From IMG/VR virus record IMGVR_UViG_3300013125_000037, positions 1-27,289 of that record: a stretch of 27,289 bases of DNA; one strand, written 5' to 3'. The translations under genes were made by a program, and so were the position numbers. The stretch's first letter is position 1; the number at the start of each line of letters is the position of its first letter. The notes beneath the pieces were generated by a model. That model did no database searches. It was not told the DNA's origin and worked only from the letters and a program-made list of their open reading frames with translations. Shown here in pieces: positions 1-7,850 of the stretch. Source of the stretch: a virus.

Positions 1-1
1 C

Positions 2-664
2 GCAGCGATACAACTCGCCGTGGCCTCGATGATGGGTGACCGGTCCCATGCGTCTGAGGCCGTCGAGAGGATGCACGAAAATGAGAAGGGCTGGGTCGAT
101 GCCATCGAGGATGCCATCGCTCGGGGTGAGGAGCTTGCGCACACCGTTGGTCCGCTCGTACAGGCGTCGCAGCAGGCATACGACAGTCCGCAGAACCCGA
201 TGTGGTTCGTGGTCACTGGTGACGCTGCGAAGTCCGCGCGCAACGGTCTGAAGGGCAAGTCCATCTTCGACATCAAGACCGACATGCTTGTCCGACTCAC
301 AGACAAGGAGTCTGTCGCGGCGGAGCGCGCTCGAAGTGGTGACCTCGTTGTAGCCCTGTCCGTCCTGCAGCAGGCCATCATCTTCTCGCACCGAGCACTC
401 CCCATGTCGGCCGAGGCCGAGAAACGCGGAGACGTCATCGTCGCGTCGCGCGGTGTCTTCCGTATCCGGAAACAGGACGTGGTCTCTCTTGATAGGGCAG
501 TCGCAAAAAGCATCACGTCAGCGCGCGACGAGGGCGTTACGCCAGTACCAGTCGTCGACATGATGACGCTGCTCAAGTCCATGCACGACCGCCACCTTGC
601 GGGGCTGCGTGAAGTGGTCAAGGGCATTCACGAGCGCAAGGCCTCCACGCCCGGAGCGCGCTGA
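2..664 (+). CDS. Unassigned phage protein, 5'-truncated (head region)
   Basis: The frame is open to the left edge of the window. The first in-window start (GTG at 20) has no Shine-Dalgarno sequence, so the true start is probably upstream and only the C-terminal ~220 residues are visible. The visible part is largely helical in appearance and charged, with heptad-like stretches near VERMHENEKGWVDAIEDAI and VVALSVLQQAIIFSHRAL. It ends with a basic tail. No catalytic motif is recognised. It overlaps the following MuF-type gene by one base (TGA/ATG), implying co-translation. In many phages the portal gene sits just before MuF, so this could be a portal C-terminus or a small protein between the two. 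The sequence does not look like a typical portal, and the function is left open. Confidence 0.7.
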   Translation, partial: AAIQLAVASMMGDRSHASEAVERMHENEKGWVDAIEDAIARGEELAHTVGPLVQASQQAYDSPQNPMWFVVTGDAAKSARNGLKGKSIFDIKTDMLVRLTDKESVAAERARSGDLVVALSVLQQAIIFSHRALPMSAEAEKRGDVIVASRGVFRIRKQDVVSLDRAVAKSITSARDEGVTPVPVVDMMTLLKSMHDRHLAGLREVVKGIHERKASTPGAR

Positions 665-1557
665 TGTTCTGGTCGCTCGCCGACTCCGCCCGCCTTGCTT
701 GGGGTATCCGCGATCACTACGACGCGTTGGCCTGGAGCATCGCCGGAGAGCGCGCGCACCTAACCGAATCCAGGCGCAAGGAACTGGAGTTGCGCGGCGC
801 CCTGAAGGGCAAACCTGAGACTCCGCTCTTTCTTTGGCTCGCGTTGGCCGCGGGTGTGGCAGGGGTAGTTGACGAAGAGAGTCGAACTAAGCAGGCATCG
901 TGGTCGAGCGCGAAATGGAAGACGTCGGCGCACGAACTATCTGGGTCAGCGGTACTAACGGCCATCGCGAACAACGCAGCGGAGAGGCTCGCACTCGAGA
1001 CACGGATGCTAGGCGAGGTGGCTGCGCGGGATATCATCGGCGCATCAACGTCAAGCCTGAAGTACAAGATGCCAGGAGAGGACAAGTCCACGCGCCTCGA
1101 TGCGGTACTCACGGCGCTCACAGCAACTCAGACGCTGCCCGAGATGTACAAGCAGACTGAGCACCTCGAGAAGCTCCTCAGTCAGAGTTGGCTACAGCGC
1201 GCAGATGTCATCACGCAGTCGACATGGAACGAGGGGCAGATCATCTCCATCGAAGAGAAGGCGGATGACGGCGACATGATCGCCCGCGTCCCAGAACCCG
1301 ACGCATGTAGCAAGTGCATCGAGTTGTTTGTCTCTCCACTCGGGACGCTGAACCTCTTTTCGGCGACGCAACTGTTGCGTGACGCACATACGACCGAAGG
1401 ACAGATGGCCGCGTCGTCGAGCCCTGTGCATCCACACTGTAGGTGCTGGGTGCTGCACGTTCCAAAGGGCTACTACGCCACCCGCGACGGTGGTATCGTC
1501 AAAGACGAGACGGGCAACGCGCCGGGCGTTCCCTTGGGAGACGACGATGGACAGTAA
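664..1557 (+). CDS. MuF-type minor head (head morphogenesis) protein
   Basis: A 297-residue protein with an N-terminal mostly helical region and a C-terminal cysteine/histidine motif typical of the phage Mu gpF / SPP1 gp7 family: a CxxC pair at C215 and C218, followed after about 40 residues by HPHCRC (residues 256-261). In this family the motif is thought to bind metal, and the protein is carried as a few copies inside the procapsid next to the portal. The length is normal for a stand-alone MuF domain without a toxin fusion. The start ATG overlaps the previous stop codon. The 3' end overlaps the protease gene by 11 bases. The acidic C-terminus (GDDDGQ) follows the metal motif closely, leaving no room for an effector domain. 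Confidence 0.8.
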   Translation: MFWSLADSARLAWGIRDHYDALAWSIAGERAHLTESRRKELELRGALKGKPETPLFLWLALAAGVAGVVDEESRTKQASWSSAKWKTSAHELSGSAVLTAIANNAAERLALETRMLGEVAARDIIGASTSSLKYKMPGEDKSTRLDAVLTALTATQTLPEMYKQTEHLEKLLSQSWLQRADVITQSTWNEGQIISIEEKADDGDMIARVPEPDACSKCIELFVSPLGTLNLFSATQLLRDAHTTEGQMAASSSPVHPHCRCWVLHVPKGYYATRDGGIVKDETGNAPGVPLGDDDGQ

Positions 1558-2314
1558 CGAACTCTTCTTCTCACTCGGTCGGGTCGGGATCATTGACACG
1601 GTCGATGTTGCTTTGGCGCTCGTCAAGGACGCGAAGGGCGGAAGCAAGATGCGCGGCGCCATCGAGGGAATCGCCACAGCCGAGTCACAGGACCAGGACG
1701 GCGATGAGGTCGACCAGGACGGTGCAGACTTCTCGTACGCGAAGGAGTACGGGTTCTTCACGCAGGGTCACTATCGCGAAGCGGACGGCGTCATCGGGGA
1801 GATCGAGAGCATCGAGAAGACAACGATCAAGGACCCGAAGACCGGAAACGACGTACGCGCCACTCGCGTGTCCGGGTTCTTGTACCTGCACAAGAAGATC
1901 GCCGCAGAGACCTATGAGACGATGCTCGCGATGAAGGCCGCCAACTCTTCGCGACAGGTCGGCATGTCGATCGAGGGTCGTGGCCGTCGAGACCCGAACA
2001 ATCGCAAGCGGATCGTCAAGTCGCTCGTACACAACATCGCGATAACGCCTCACCCCGCCCACCCACTCGCGCGCGCCGGCGCCTTGCAGATGATCGCCAA
2101 ATCGGTGGCCGCGTCCGAGGCGTACAACTTGGCATGGGGCGAGTTCTCGAAATCGCTCGAGCCAGACGTCCCGGTTCCAGTCCAACAGAATCGACCCGTC
2201 AAGCTTGTATCCAAAGACGACATCGATCGCACGTTGAGGTTAGCTCAGCCTCACGCAACAGACCTTGAGCGGAGCAAGATGGTAGATATCCTGTTTCGTT
2301 TGACAAATATCTAA
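1547..2314 (+). CDS. Prohead maturation protease
   Basis: A 255-residue protein starting at the ATG at 1547, chosen because GGGAG lies 7 bases upstream; a longer open frame reaching back to 1379 would run inside the MuF gene. The sequence matches the layout of the phage prohead serine protease group placed between portal/MuF and scaffold/capsid genes. There is an N-terminal acidic segment with QDQDGDEVDQDG, then GHYREADGVIGEI with H75 as candidate catalytic histidine, then VGMSIEGRG with S141 as candidate nucleophile, then an AITPHPAHPLARA segment. In known members the enzyme sits inside the procapsid, cleaves scaffold and capsid N-termini, then degrades itself. The C-terminal ~60 residues after the Pro-rich segment may be a scaffold-like extension. 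The catalytic residue assignment is by pattern, not alignment. Confidence 0.68.
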   Translation: MDSNELFFSLGRVGIIDTVDVALALVKDAKGGSKMRGAIEGIATAESQDQDGDEVDQDGADFSYAKEYGFFTQGHYREADGVIGEIESIEKTTIKDPKTGNDVRATRVSGFLYLHKKIAAETYETMLAMKAANSSRQVGMSIEGRGRRDPNNRKRIVKSLVHNIAITPHPAHPLARAGALQMIAKSVAASEAYNLAWGEFSKSLEPDVPVPVQQNRPVKLVSKDDIDRTLRLAQPHATDLERSKMVDILFRLTNI

Positions 2315-2348
2315 CTGTATTGACGCTCACCAGGGGCGTGTGTACGGT
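2300..2348 (+). promoter_or_regulatory. Weak sigma70-like promoter candidate upstream of the scaffold gene
   Basis: A locally AT-richer stretch contains TTGACG at 2320-2325 and TACGGT at 2343-2348, separated by 17 bases. The -35 matches consensus at 5 of 6 positions, the -10 at only 3 of 6. A second TTGACA at 2300-2305 has no convincing -10 at the right distance. The position, in the 86-base gap before the scaffold/capsid pair, is where extra transcription would make sense, but the match could be chance. Confidence 0.2.
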
Positions 2349-2400
2349 CGACTTGCAAGCGTCGGAATGAGCCGGCGACACTGAACCAGACGAGGACAAG

Positions 2401-3066
2401 ATGAACATCAAGCTCAAGGCAGCCCTTCTCGCCGCAGGAATCGAAGGTCTCGACGAGGCCAAGGCTGAGGAGATCGCCAAGCAGTTCGCCGAGGTTGGCG
2501 CGGTTGAAGTCGACCAGCTCGTCACGCTGGCCAAGTCGCTGCGTGATCTCTCGGCCCCGTCGGTCGATGCCGCGGTGCACGCCACCGAAGACAGCGAAAT
2601 CGCCAAGGGCCTGAACAAGGTCGGCGACGGTTTCGAGGCGTTTGCCAAGTCGCAAGGTGATGCGTTCAAGGCGCTCACCGACGGCGTCGCACTCATCTCC
2701 GAGCGCGTGGTCGAGTTGACGGCCGACATCAAGGCCCTCAAGGCCGGCGACGCCGAGAAGACCGCGGAACTCACCAAGAGTCTCGACGGACTCAAGGACC
2801 ACATCAACGCGCCGCGCCCCACGAAGTCGGTCGAGTCGGTCCTTCCGACCGAAGGCGACAAGGCTGCTGCAGCGGCTGCTGCGGCGGGCAAGCCCGAGCT
2901 TCCCGTTCTTCGTGAGCGCATCGTCAAGCACTGCACGGAGATCGCGATCAATCCCGCGACGACCCCGGGTGCGCGCTACACGGCCCAGCAGAAGCTGAGC
3001 GAGACCCTTGCGGGCGGAGACGCCTTCGCCATCGCCAAGGGTCTTGGGATCTCGGTCGAGAAGTAA
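2401..3066 (+). CDS. Probable capsid scaffold protein
   Basis: A 221-residue, Ala/Lys/Glu-rich, predominantly helical protein with no enzyme motif. A GAGGAC ribosome binding site precedes the ATG. Its place between the protease and the major capsid gene, its highly charged coiled-coil-like composition and its size fit an internal scaffold that is later digested by the protease. An eight-residue alanine run at about residues 157-164 separates the long helical part from a C-terminal segment (from ELPVLRERIVKH) that could be the capsid-binding end. Scaffolds are too divergent for sequence recognition, so this call rests on context and composition. An alternative is a helical decoration protein. 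Confidence 0.6.
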   Translation: MNIKLKAALLAAGIEGLDEAKAEEIAKQFAEVGAVEVDQLVTLAKSLRDLSAPSVDAAVHATEDSEIAKGLNKVGDGFEAFAKSQGDAFKALTDGVALISERVVELTADIKALKAGDAEKTAELTKSLDGLKDHINAPRPTKSVESVLPTEGDKAAAAAAAAGKPELPVLRERIVKHCTEIAINPATTPGARYTAQQKLSETLAGGDAFAIAKGLGISVEK

Positions 3067-3128
3067 CCACCGGTTGAACGTCAACTACGGGAGACCGAAA
3101 GTCGACCGAGAGATAGGGGGAAAGGAAG

Positions 3129-4607
3129 ATGTACGACACGATGAGCACCTTCGGCTTCCAGCCCGGTGACGAAATCAGCGCCAAGGAGCTGATGGCGTTC
3201 AACGAGGCGATTCGCAAGTCGACCTACGCCGGCTACCAGACCCCTGCGGTCACGACCGGTGGTGACAATGGGCCGATGAGCCCTGGTATCCCGCAGTCGA
3301 TCGACGCGCAGATCGTGCCCCTGTCGTACGGCAAGGAGCAGCTCGTCTTCTTCCTCGAACTCGTCCAGAAGGACGTGACGCAGATGGTCCACGAGGCCGC
3401 GCGTCTGAAGAGGTACGGTCGCCGGTTGCCGAGCTTTGTCGGAGAGGGCCTGACGAACTCGGTCAACGTCGTCGAGATGGACCGCGTGAGCTTCAAGGTT
3501 CGGTTCATGAACGTGATGCGCGAGGTCTCGAACGCCCTCGCCGCCATCCGTCTCCTGGCCCCGAACGCCAGCGCCATCGCGGCGGACAACGACGCGGCGA
3601 CGCTCGAGCTGCTCTACGACGCGGAGAAGGCGGTACTCTTTGGAGACAACGCCATCGACCCGCTGAGTTTTGACGGCGTCATCACGCAGATCGAGCGCAT
3701 GGAGACCTTCGAGGGCCAGAAGAACTTCTCGAGCCTGAACGGCGCGACGCCCGACCCGGACATCTTCCGGGCCATCCTGACGAAGCTCTACATGCCCCCG
3801 TTCTACGGCTACACGAAGTGCATCTACGTCGCGCCCGACGTGCATGCCAAGTTCCATGAGATCGCGACCGCGTACCAGCGCGGCTCGAACCTCCTCACCG
3901 GCGCCCCGATCTTCTTCGGCGCGGCGGGCGAGATTCTCATCAGTTACCCGGGCGGCGCGCCGGTCCGTGTCAAGGCGGTTCCGTTCCTCTCGAACGCGGA
4001 AGACACCTGCGACGGCACGGGCACGGCGTTCGGAACGACCGTCGCGCAGCCGACGTGGAACGTGCCGCCGGCGTCCGTCGTTCTCGGTGGCGGCGAGACC
4101 TCGGGGTGGGCGGCGGCCAATGCGGGCGACTACAAGTACTACGTCATCGGCCAAACGAGCGGCGGCTTGTCTCAGGACTCGGCGCTCTCGGACGCAGTCA
4201 CCGTGGTGAAGAACCAGAAGGTGACGATGACCATCAACTCGACCAACGGGTGCGTGTACAAGGTCTACCGCTCGGCCAAGGGCGTGTTCACGGGCCAGTT
4301 CCAGTACGCTGGCTCGGTCCGTGCGACGGGCCCCACGGTCGTGTTCACGGACTTCAACCGGAGCTTCCTGAGCGCGACCCAGAACTCGATCAGGCCCGGC
4401 ACGACCAAGGTCCTGTTCTCGACGCTTGACCCGGAGCACTACTACTTCGGCAAGTTGCTCGACCTCTTCCGTATGGAGTTGCCGAGCCTGAACGTGACCC
4501 GCCGGTTCTCGACGAACCTGTGGGGCATGCCGGTGGTCAAGGCGCCGATGAAGCTCTGGGTTCTTCAGGACGTCGGCGGCGTCACACTCCCGAGCGGCTC
4601 GGTCTAG
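3129..4607 (+). CDS. Major capsid protein with Ig/Fn3-like insertion
   Basis: A 492-residue protein preceded by a very strong GGGGGAAAGGAAG ribosome binding site, consistent with high expression. The HK97-fold features seen are the N-terminal arm, a long alpha/beta core with LFGDNAIDPLSFDGVI around residues 173-188 (a capsid-typical segment), and a C-terminal part with RRFSTNLWGMPVVKAPMKLW. Between the core and the C-terminal strand, about residues 320-412, sits a segment with a different pattern: YKYYVIGQTSGGLSQDS, then CVYKVYRSAKG, then VVFTDFNR. This alternation of hydrophobic strands and the Y-KVYRS...FTDFN pattern resemble a fibronectin type III / Ig-like domain. Such insertions or fusions are known on other phage capsids and are usually surface exposed. 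It lies downstream of protease and scaffold, as expected. Confidence 0.85.
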   Translation: MYDTMSTFGFQPGDEISAKELMAFNEAIRKSTYAGYQTPAVTTGGDNGPMSPGIPQSIDAQIVPLSYGKEQLVFFLELVQKDVTQMVHEAARLKRYGRRLPSFVGEGLTNSVNVVEMDRVSFKVRFMNVMREVSNALAAIRLLAPNASAIAADNDAATLELLYDAEKAVLFGDNAIDPLSFDGVITQIERMETFEGQKNFSSLNGATPDPDIFRAILTKLYMPPFYGYTKCIYVAPDVHAKFHEIATAYQRGSNLLTGAPIFFGAAGEILISYPGGAPVRVKAVPFLSNAEDTCDGTGTAFGTTVAQPTWNVPPASVVLGGGETSGWAAANAGDYKYYVIGQTSGGLSQDSALSDAVTVVKNQKVTMTINSTNGCVYKVYRSAKGVFTGQFQYAGSVRATGPTVVFTDFNRSFLSATQNSIRPGTTKVLFSTLDPEHYYFGKLLDLFRMELPSLNVTRRFSTNLWGMPVVKAPMKLWVLQDVGGVTLPSGSV

Positions 4608-4613
4608 TGAACT

Positions 4614-4643
4614 AAGCCCCCTCCCAAATTCGGGAGGGGGCTT
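4614..4643 (+). terminator. Strong GC hairpin after the capsid gene (terminator or attenuator)
   Basis: A perfect 12-bp inverted repeat, AAGCCCCCTCCC at 4614-4625 and GGGAGGGGGCTT at 4632-4643, encloses the 6-base loop AAATTC. It begins 7 bases after the capsid stop codon. The expected U-run is poor (only TTCGCTTC follows), so it may act as a partial terminator or as an RNA 3'-end stabiliser that raises capsid mRNA relative to downstream genes. Confidence 0.8.
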
Positions 4644-4670
4644 CGCTTCACCTGACACTGGAGGCTTCCC

Positions 4671-5981
4671 ATGGTTCTCACGACTGACACCCAAACCCTG
4701 CTCGCCGCCCTCTCGGTCTCCGAGGCCCAGGAAGCCGACAACAACTTCCCCATCACGAAGAAGTACAAACTCTTCGAGACCCTGCAGGCGCTCGCGACGG
4801 GCCTCCTGTCGGTGTCCGAGACCGGGACCTACAAGGATCCGGTCGTGGTCGCTGGCACGATGCCCGACACGCCAGTCTACTCGGTCGGCACGGACGGATC
4901 ACGCCTTCTGACGAACAGCGCCAACAAGAAGATCACTGTCGACGCGACTGACCTTCTCGTTGGCGAGCGTTTCCTCTGCACCGACAACACCGAGTTCGGC
5001 GGCTTCTGGGAAGTGGTCACGAAGGGCTCTGGCAGCGTCAAGTGGGTTGCCAAACGCCCCGCGGACTATGACTCGGATGCCGATGTTACCGAAGGCGCGC
5101 TCTGCGTCGTTCAGAACGGAACGTCTGCGAACAAGGTCTTCGAGCTCACGACCACGACCCCACTCGTCCTTGACACCGACGCCCAGCAGTGGGCTTTGGC
5201 CACGAGCGCCCCATCGCTCCACGCTACGACCCACGTCACGGGTGGAACCGACGTCATCGCCAACGCGATTGCGGGCGGTGCTGCGGGCCTGATGTCGGGT
5301 GCCGACAAGACAAAGCTCGATGGCATCTCCGCTGGCGCCAAGACGGACGTGGAGTCCGAGACCACGGTCAAGTCCAACGCTGTCGCGACGACGAACGTTG
5401 GTGTTGGCGACGCAGGCAAACTCTTCAAACTCGATGCTGCAGGCAAGGCCGCTGGTCGCGTTCTCGAAGTCGACGGTGCGAAGCTCGACAAACTCGGCCT
5501 CGTCAAGACGGCCAATGCTGCAGCGGGTGATCGCGTCACATCGACCGTCGCGGGCGCAACGGCCACGTTTGCGACGAAGAAGTCCTGGGTCGCCACGGCG
5601 CTCTTGGTGGACGACGAAATCAAGCTCACCGCGTTCGGCACGTTCCCGACAGGGGCCAACGGGGCGACGTTCTCGCTCCAGGTTCGGTTCGGTGGAACGG
5701 TGATTGGCACAGCGACCGGAACCCTCAACGTGGCCGACAACGACACGTGGTTCATTGAGGCCACGCTCAAGATCGTCTCCGCGACCACGTTCACCGGGTT
5801 CGCGAGGATCAAGAGCGGAGTCTCGGGTGCCGGTACGTACAATGACGTCTGGGGTGTGACGATCGACGGCGTGTGCAACGATATCGCCACGCTCGGTAAT
5901 GACCTCGACATCCAAGCGATCCACGCCGGAGCAGACGGCGATACTTGCGACCTCAACGGGTTCTTCGTCGACGTTCAGTAA
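4671..5981 (+). CDS. Fibre-like virion protein, probable head fibre/decoration protein
   Basis: A 436-residue protein with a GGAGG ribosome binding site. The N-terminal ~60 residues form a short helical head. Residues ~85-170 show a pattern common in phage fibre proteins: VGERFLCTDNTEFGGFWEVV, then W and R...D.DA...E, then a second short strand set. Residues 184-220 hold HATTHVTGGTDVI and GLMSGADKTKLDGIS, a motif that often marks the trimeric shaft of fibre proteins. The C-terminal ~140 residues are beta-rich (FSLQVRFGGTVIGTATGTLN), as in a jelly-roll or knob. The gene lies between capsid and neck genes, far from the tail fibre cluster, so a fibre or decoration protein attached to the head is the best reading. 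A tail-linked appendage cannot be excluded. Confidence 0.6.
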   Translation: MVLTTDTQTLLAALSVSEAQEADNNFPITKKYKLFETLQALATGLLSVSETGTYKDPVVVAGTMPDTPVYSVGTDGSRLLTNSANKKITVDATDLLVGERFLCTDNTEFGGFWEVVTKGSGSVKWVAKRPADYDSDADVTEGALCVVQNGTSANKVFELTTTTPLVLDTDAQQWALATSAPSLHATTHVTGGTDVIANAIAGGAAGLMSGADKTKLDGISAGAKTDVESETTVKSNAVATTNVGVGDAGKLFKLDAAGKAAGRVLEVDGAKLDKLGLVKTANAAAGDRVTSTVAGATATFATKKSWVATALLVDDEIKLTAFGTFPTGANGATFSLQVRFGGTVIGTATGTLNVADNDTWFIEATLKIVSATTFTGFARIKSGVSGAGTYNDVWGVTIDGVCNDIATLGNDLDIQAIHAGADGDTCDLNGFFVDVQ

Positions 5982-5989
5982 CCAACTTC

Positions 5990-6010
5990 CCCCGTGACCG
6001 CACCGCGGGG
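5990..6010 (+). other. Short hairpin abutting the connector gene's ribosome binding site
   Basis: CCCCGTG (5990-5996) can pair with CGCGGGG less one offset (6004-6010), giving a 7-bp stem with one G-U pair and a 7-base loop. The 3' arm ends just before the GGAGGG ribosome binding site of the gene at 6022. There is no U-run, so it is not a convincing terminator; it might tune translation or stabilise an mRNA end. It may also be chance in GC-rich DNA. Confidence 0.25.
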
Positions 6011-6021
6011 CGGAGGGAACG

Positions 6022-7011
6022 ATGGCGGTTGATCTCTACAAGGACATCCTGACCCCACTGTGGCTCAAGGAGACCTTCCTTCTGGGGATCGATCTACGCG
6101 ACAACGACGGCGTCGAGTTCCCTGCCCGCATCTTCTCCGAGTCCATCCGACGTGCCGTTGGGCTTGTCGAGAAGGACTTCGGTATCGCCGTCGAGCCCCG
6201 TGTGATCGAGGGCGAAAGGCACTCGTTCGACTGGCGCAAGAAAGAGCGGTACTTCCCCTTCGCGCTCGACGTGTGTCCGCTCCTGCAACTCAACGAGATG
6301 CAGCTACAACTCGGGGCGTTTGACCCGGTCAACTTCCCTAAGGAGATGGCGCTCGTCACTTCGCTCGTAGGCGGGCGCATCAGTATCGTCCCGGCGCCCA
6401 TCCCCATCTCGATGGGGCCGATGTCGGCGTCGACCGCGTTCTTCATGATCCCGAACGCCCCGACGCAAGAGTACATGCCGGGCTTTTTCCGTTTCGACTA
6501 CGACGCTGGCATGGCCCTCTTTGATGGCCGTCAGAACGTCACGCCAGCGACGACGTGGCCTATCCAAGTCGACTTACCCTACGCGCTTGACGAGTCGAAC
6601 TACGAACTCACGTTCATCGTTACCGCCGCCGACGATGACACGGACCGCACGATCGAGTTCGGGACTGTTCGGCGAACGCAAAGCTACTTCACCTTCGAGC
6701 CCGACCGAGACATGCAGGGCACGACCATGACGGTGCGCTGGATCCTATCGAGCCTCGGTGCCGACATGAAGGGCTACATCGGAAAGTACGCCTCCACCCT
6801 GGTGGCCGCGGTGGCCGGCGACTTGCTCGGCGGTCAAGGTATTGCGTCATCGAGCCAGAGCCAGGACAACGTATCGCAGGTCGTGGCCACCACGTCGTCT
6901 CCTGAGAACCACGGCTACTCGGCGCGTGTGCGTCAGTTCGAGCGCGAACTCAAGCGCGAGCGTGAGATCCTTCGGTCGTACTGGTCTGGACTCCGGACCT
7001 TCTACATCTAG
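6022..7011 (+). CDS. Probable head-tail connector (gp6/gp15-like adaptor)
   Basis: A 329-residue protein preceded by GGAGGG. The N-terminal third has the layout of head-tail adaptor proteins of the HK97 gp6 / SPP1 gp15 type: a helix with IRRAVGLVEKDFGIAVEPR followed by an aromatic/charged turn and the strand YFPFALDVCPLLQLNEMQL. The remaining ~200 residues are longer than in the usual ~100-residue adaptors and include beta-rich segments (YELTFIVTAADDDTDRTIEF) and a helical C-terminus ending in FERELKREREILRSYW. The next gene starts 12 bases later. Assignment relies on position just after the head genes and this N-terminal resemblance. An alternative is a head-attached structural protein of unknown type. 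Confidence 0.45.
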   Translation: MAVDLYKDILTPLWLKETFLLGIDLRDNDGVEFPARIFSESIRRAVGLVEKDFGIAVEPRVIEGERHSFDWRKKERYFPFALDVCPLLQLNEMQLQLGAFDPVNFPKEMALVTSLVGGRISIVPAPIPISMGPMSASTAFFMIPNAPTQEYMPGFFRFDYDAGMALFDGRQNVTPATTWPIQVDLPYALDESNYELTFIVTAADDDTDRTIEFGTVRRTQSYFTFEPDRDMQGTTMTVRWILSSLGADMKGYIGKYASTLVAAVAGDLLGGQGIASSSQSQDNVSQVVATTSSPENHGYSARVRQFERELKREREILRSYWSGLRTFYI

Positions 7012-7022
7012 GAGGACTCGAC

Positions 7023-7850
7023 GTGCCGACCATGCTCCCATCGCGAAGGCCAGCAAAGCTTCGACCGATCGTTCAGCTCGACCCGGAGATGCTGCGCTCG
7101 GAGATCTTCACACGAGGCCTTCGGTGCTTGTGGGAGCAGTCCGCTGAGTGCCCGTGCACCGACGTGCTTGATACGAAGTCCTCGGCTTTCACCTATGGGC
7201 TTGGGTCGTCCGTCACGAGTGGACAGGCGCAAGAAGACTGCCCTATGTGCAATGGGCAGGGCTACTTCTACCACAGCTCGCAGGAAATCTATGCGCTCGT
7301 CACCGCGGCACACGGGGATATGGAGCGCTTCTCGGTCTACGGAGAGTACGCTCGCGCGATGGCGAGCTTCACAACGAACCCGGAGCACCAGCCGCAGTAC
7401 CTGGACCGCTTCACGATCCTCGATACGTCGCTCGTTTTCAGAGACCATGCCACAAGGACCGCAAACGCCATCGAGAGCCTTCGATATCCGGTTGTGCGGC
7501 GCGAACACGATCTCGAGTGGGGCGTGACTCCTCGGGGCGTCCTGTACGCGCACAAGGCCGACGGTGCACGCCTCGGGGTCGTGGGCGGGGAGCTTGTCGA
7601 GACGGTTGACTTTGACGTCACGACCGACGGCAAGATCGATTGGACGAAGGGCGACATTTCGGGGTCTGCGCCAACGGTCGGTAATCGCTACACGATGACC
7701 TACTACTGCCACCCAGTCTATGTCGTGATGAGCTTCCCGCACTCCATCCGCGCAACGCAGACCAAGTACAAGCGACCGGACTTCATGGTCCAGTACCTCA
7801 GCGTCCAATCGGACGCGCGCCTAGAGTTCGTGGCGCCGGTCGTGCGCTGA
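7023..7850 (+). CDS. Neck-region protein with CxxCxGxG cysteine motif
   Basis: A 275-residue protein starting at GTG 7023, chosen because AGGAGG at 7010-7015 lies 7 bases upstream; an ATG at 7032 would be too far. The N-terminal third has five cysteines: C35, C43 and C45 (CPC), then C73 and C76 in CPMCNGQG, a CxxCxGxG element like those in DnaJ-type zinc modules. This suggests metal binding or a structural zinc site. The remainder is beta-rich, with regions such as YTMTYYCHPVYVVMSFPHSIRA. Its last base overlaps the next gene's ATG. Cysteine-rich proteins of this sort occur among phage head-tail completion (stopper) genes; the function here is inferred from position only. Confidence 0.5.
   Translation: MPTMLPSRRPAKLRPIVQLDPEMLRSEIFTRGLRCLWEQSAECPCTDVLDTKSSAFTYGLGSSVTSGQAQEDCPMCNGQGYFYHSSQEIYALVTAAHGDMERFSVYGEYARAMASFTTNPEHQPQYLDRFTILDTSLVFRDHATRTANAIESLRYPVVRREHDLEWGVTPRGVLYAHKADGARLGVVGGELVETVDFDVTTDGKIDWTKGDISGSAPTVGNRYTMTYYCHPVYVVMSFPHSIRATQTKYKRPDFMVQYLSVQSDARLEFVAPVVR

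Noticed and set aside
717-1121. Open frame on the minus strand within the MuF gene
   Set aside because: It is a GC-rich antisense shadow with no ribosome binding site, and lies wholly in a gene with clear family motifs.
3070-3090. Small inverted repeat between scaffold and capsid genes (GTTGA-ACG-TCAAC)
   Set aside because: A 5-bp stem with a 3-base loop and a bulged outer extension is weak, has no U-run and is expected by chance.
3081-4694. 537-codon open frame on the minus strand across the capsid gene
   Set aside because: It is long only because GC-rich DNA has few stops. The product is Arg/His/Asp-rich low-complexity sequence typical of antisense shadows, while the + strand is an obvious capsid gene.
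4899-5924. 341-codon minus-strand frame opposite the head fibre gene
   Set aside because: Same shadow behaviour, with Arg-rich composition, no ribosome binding site and no motif.
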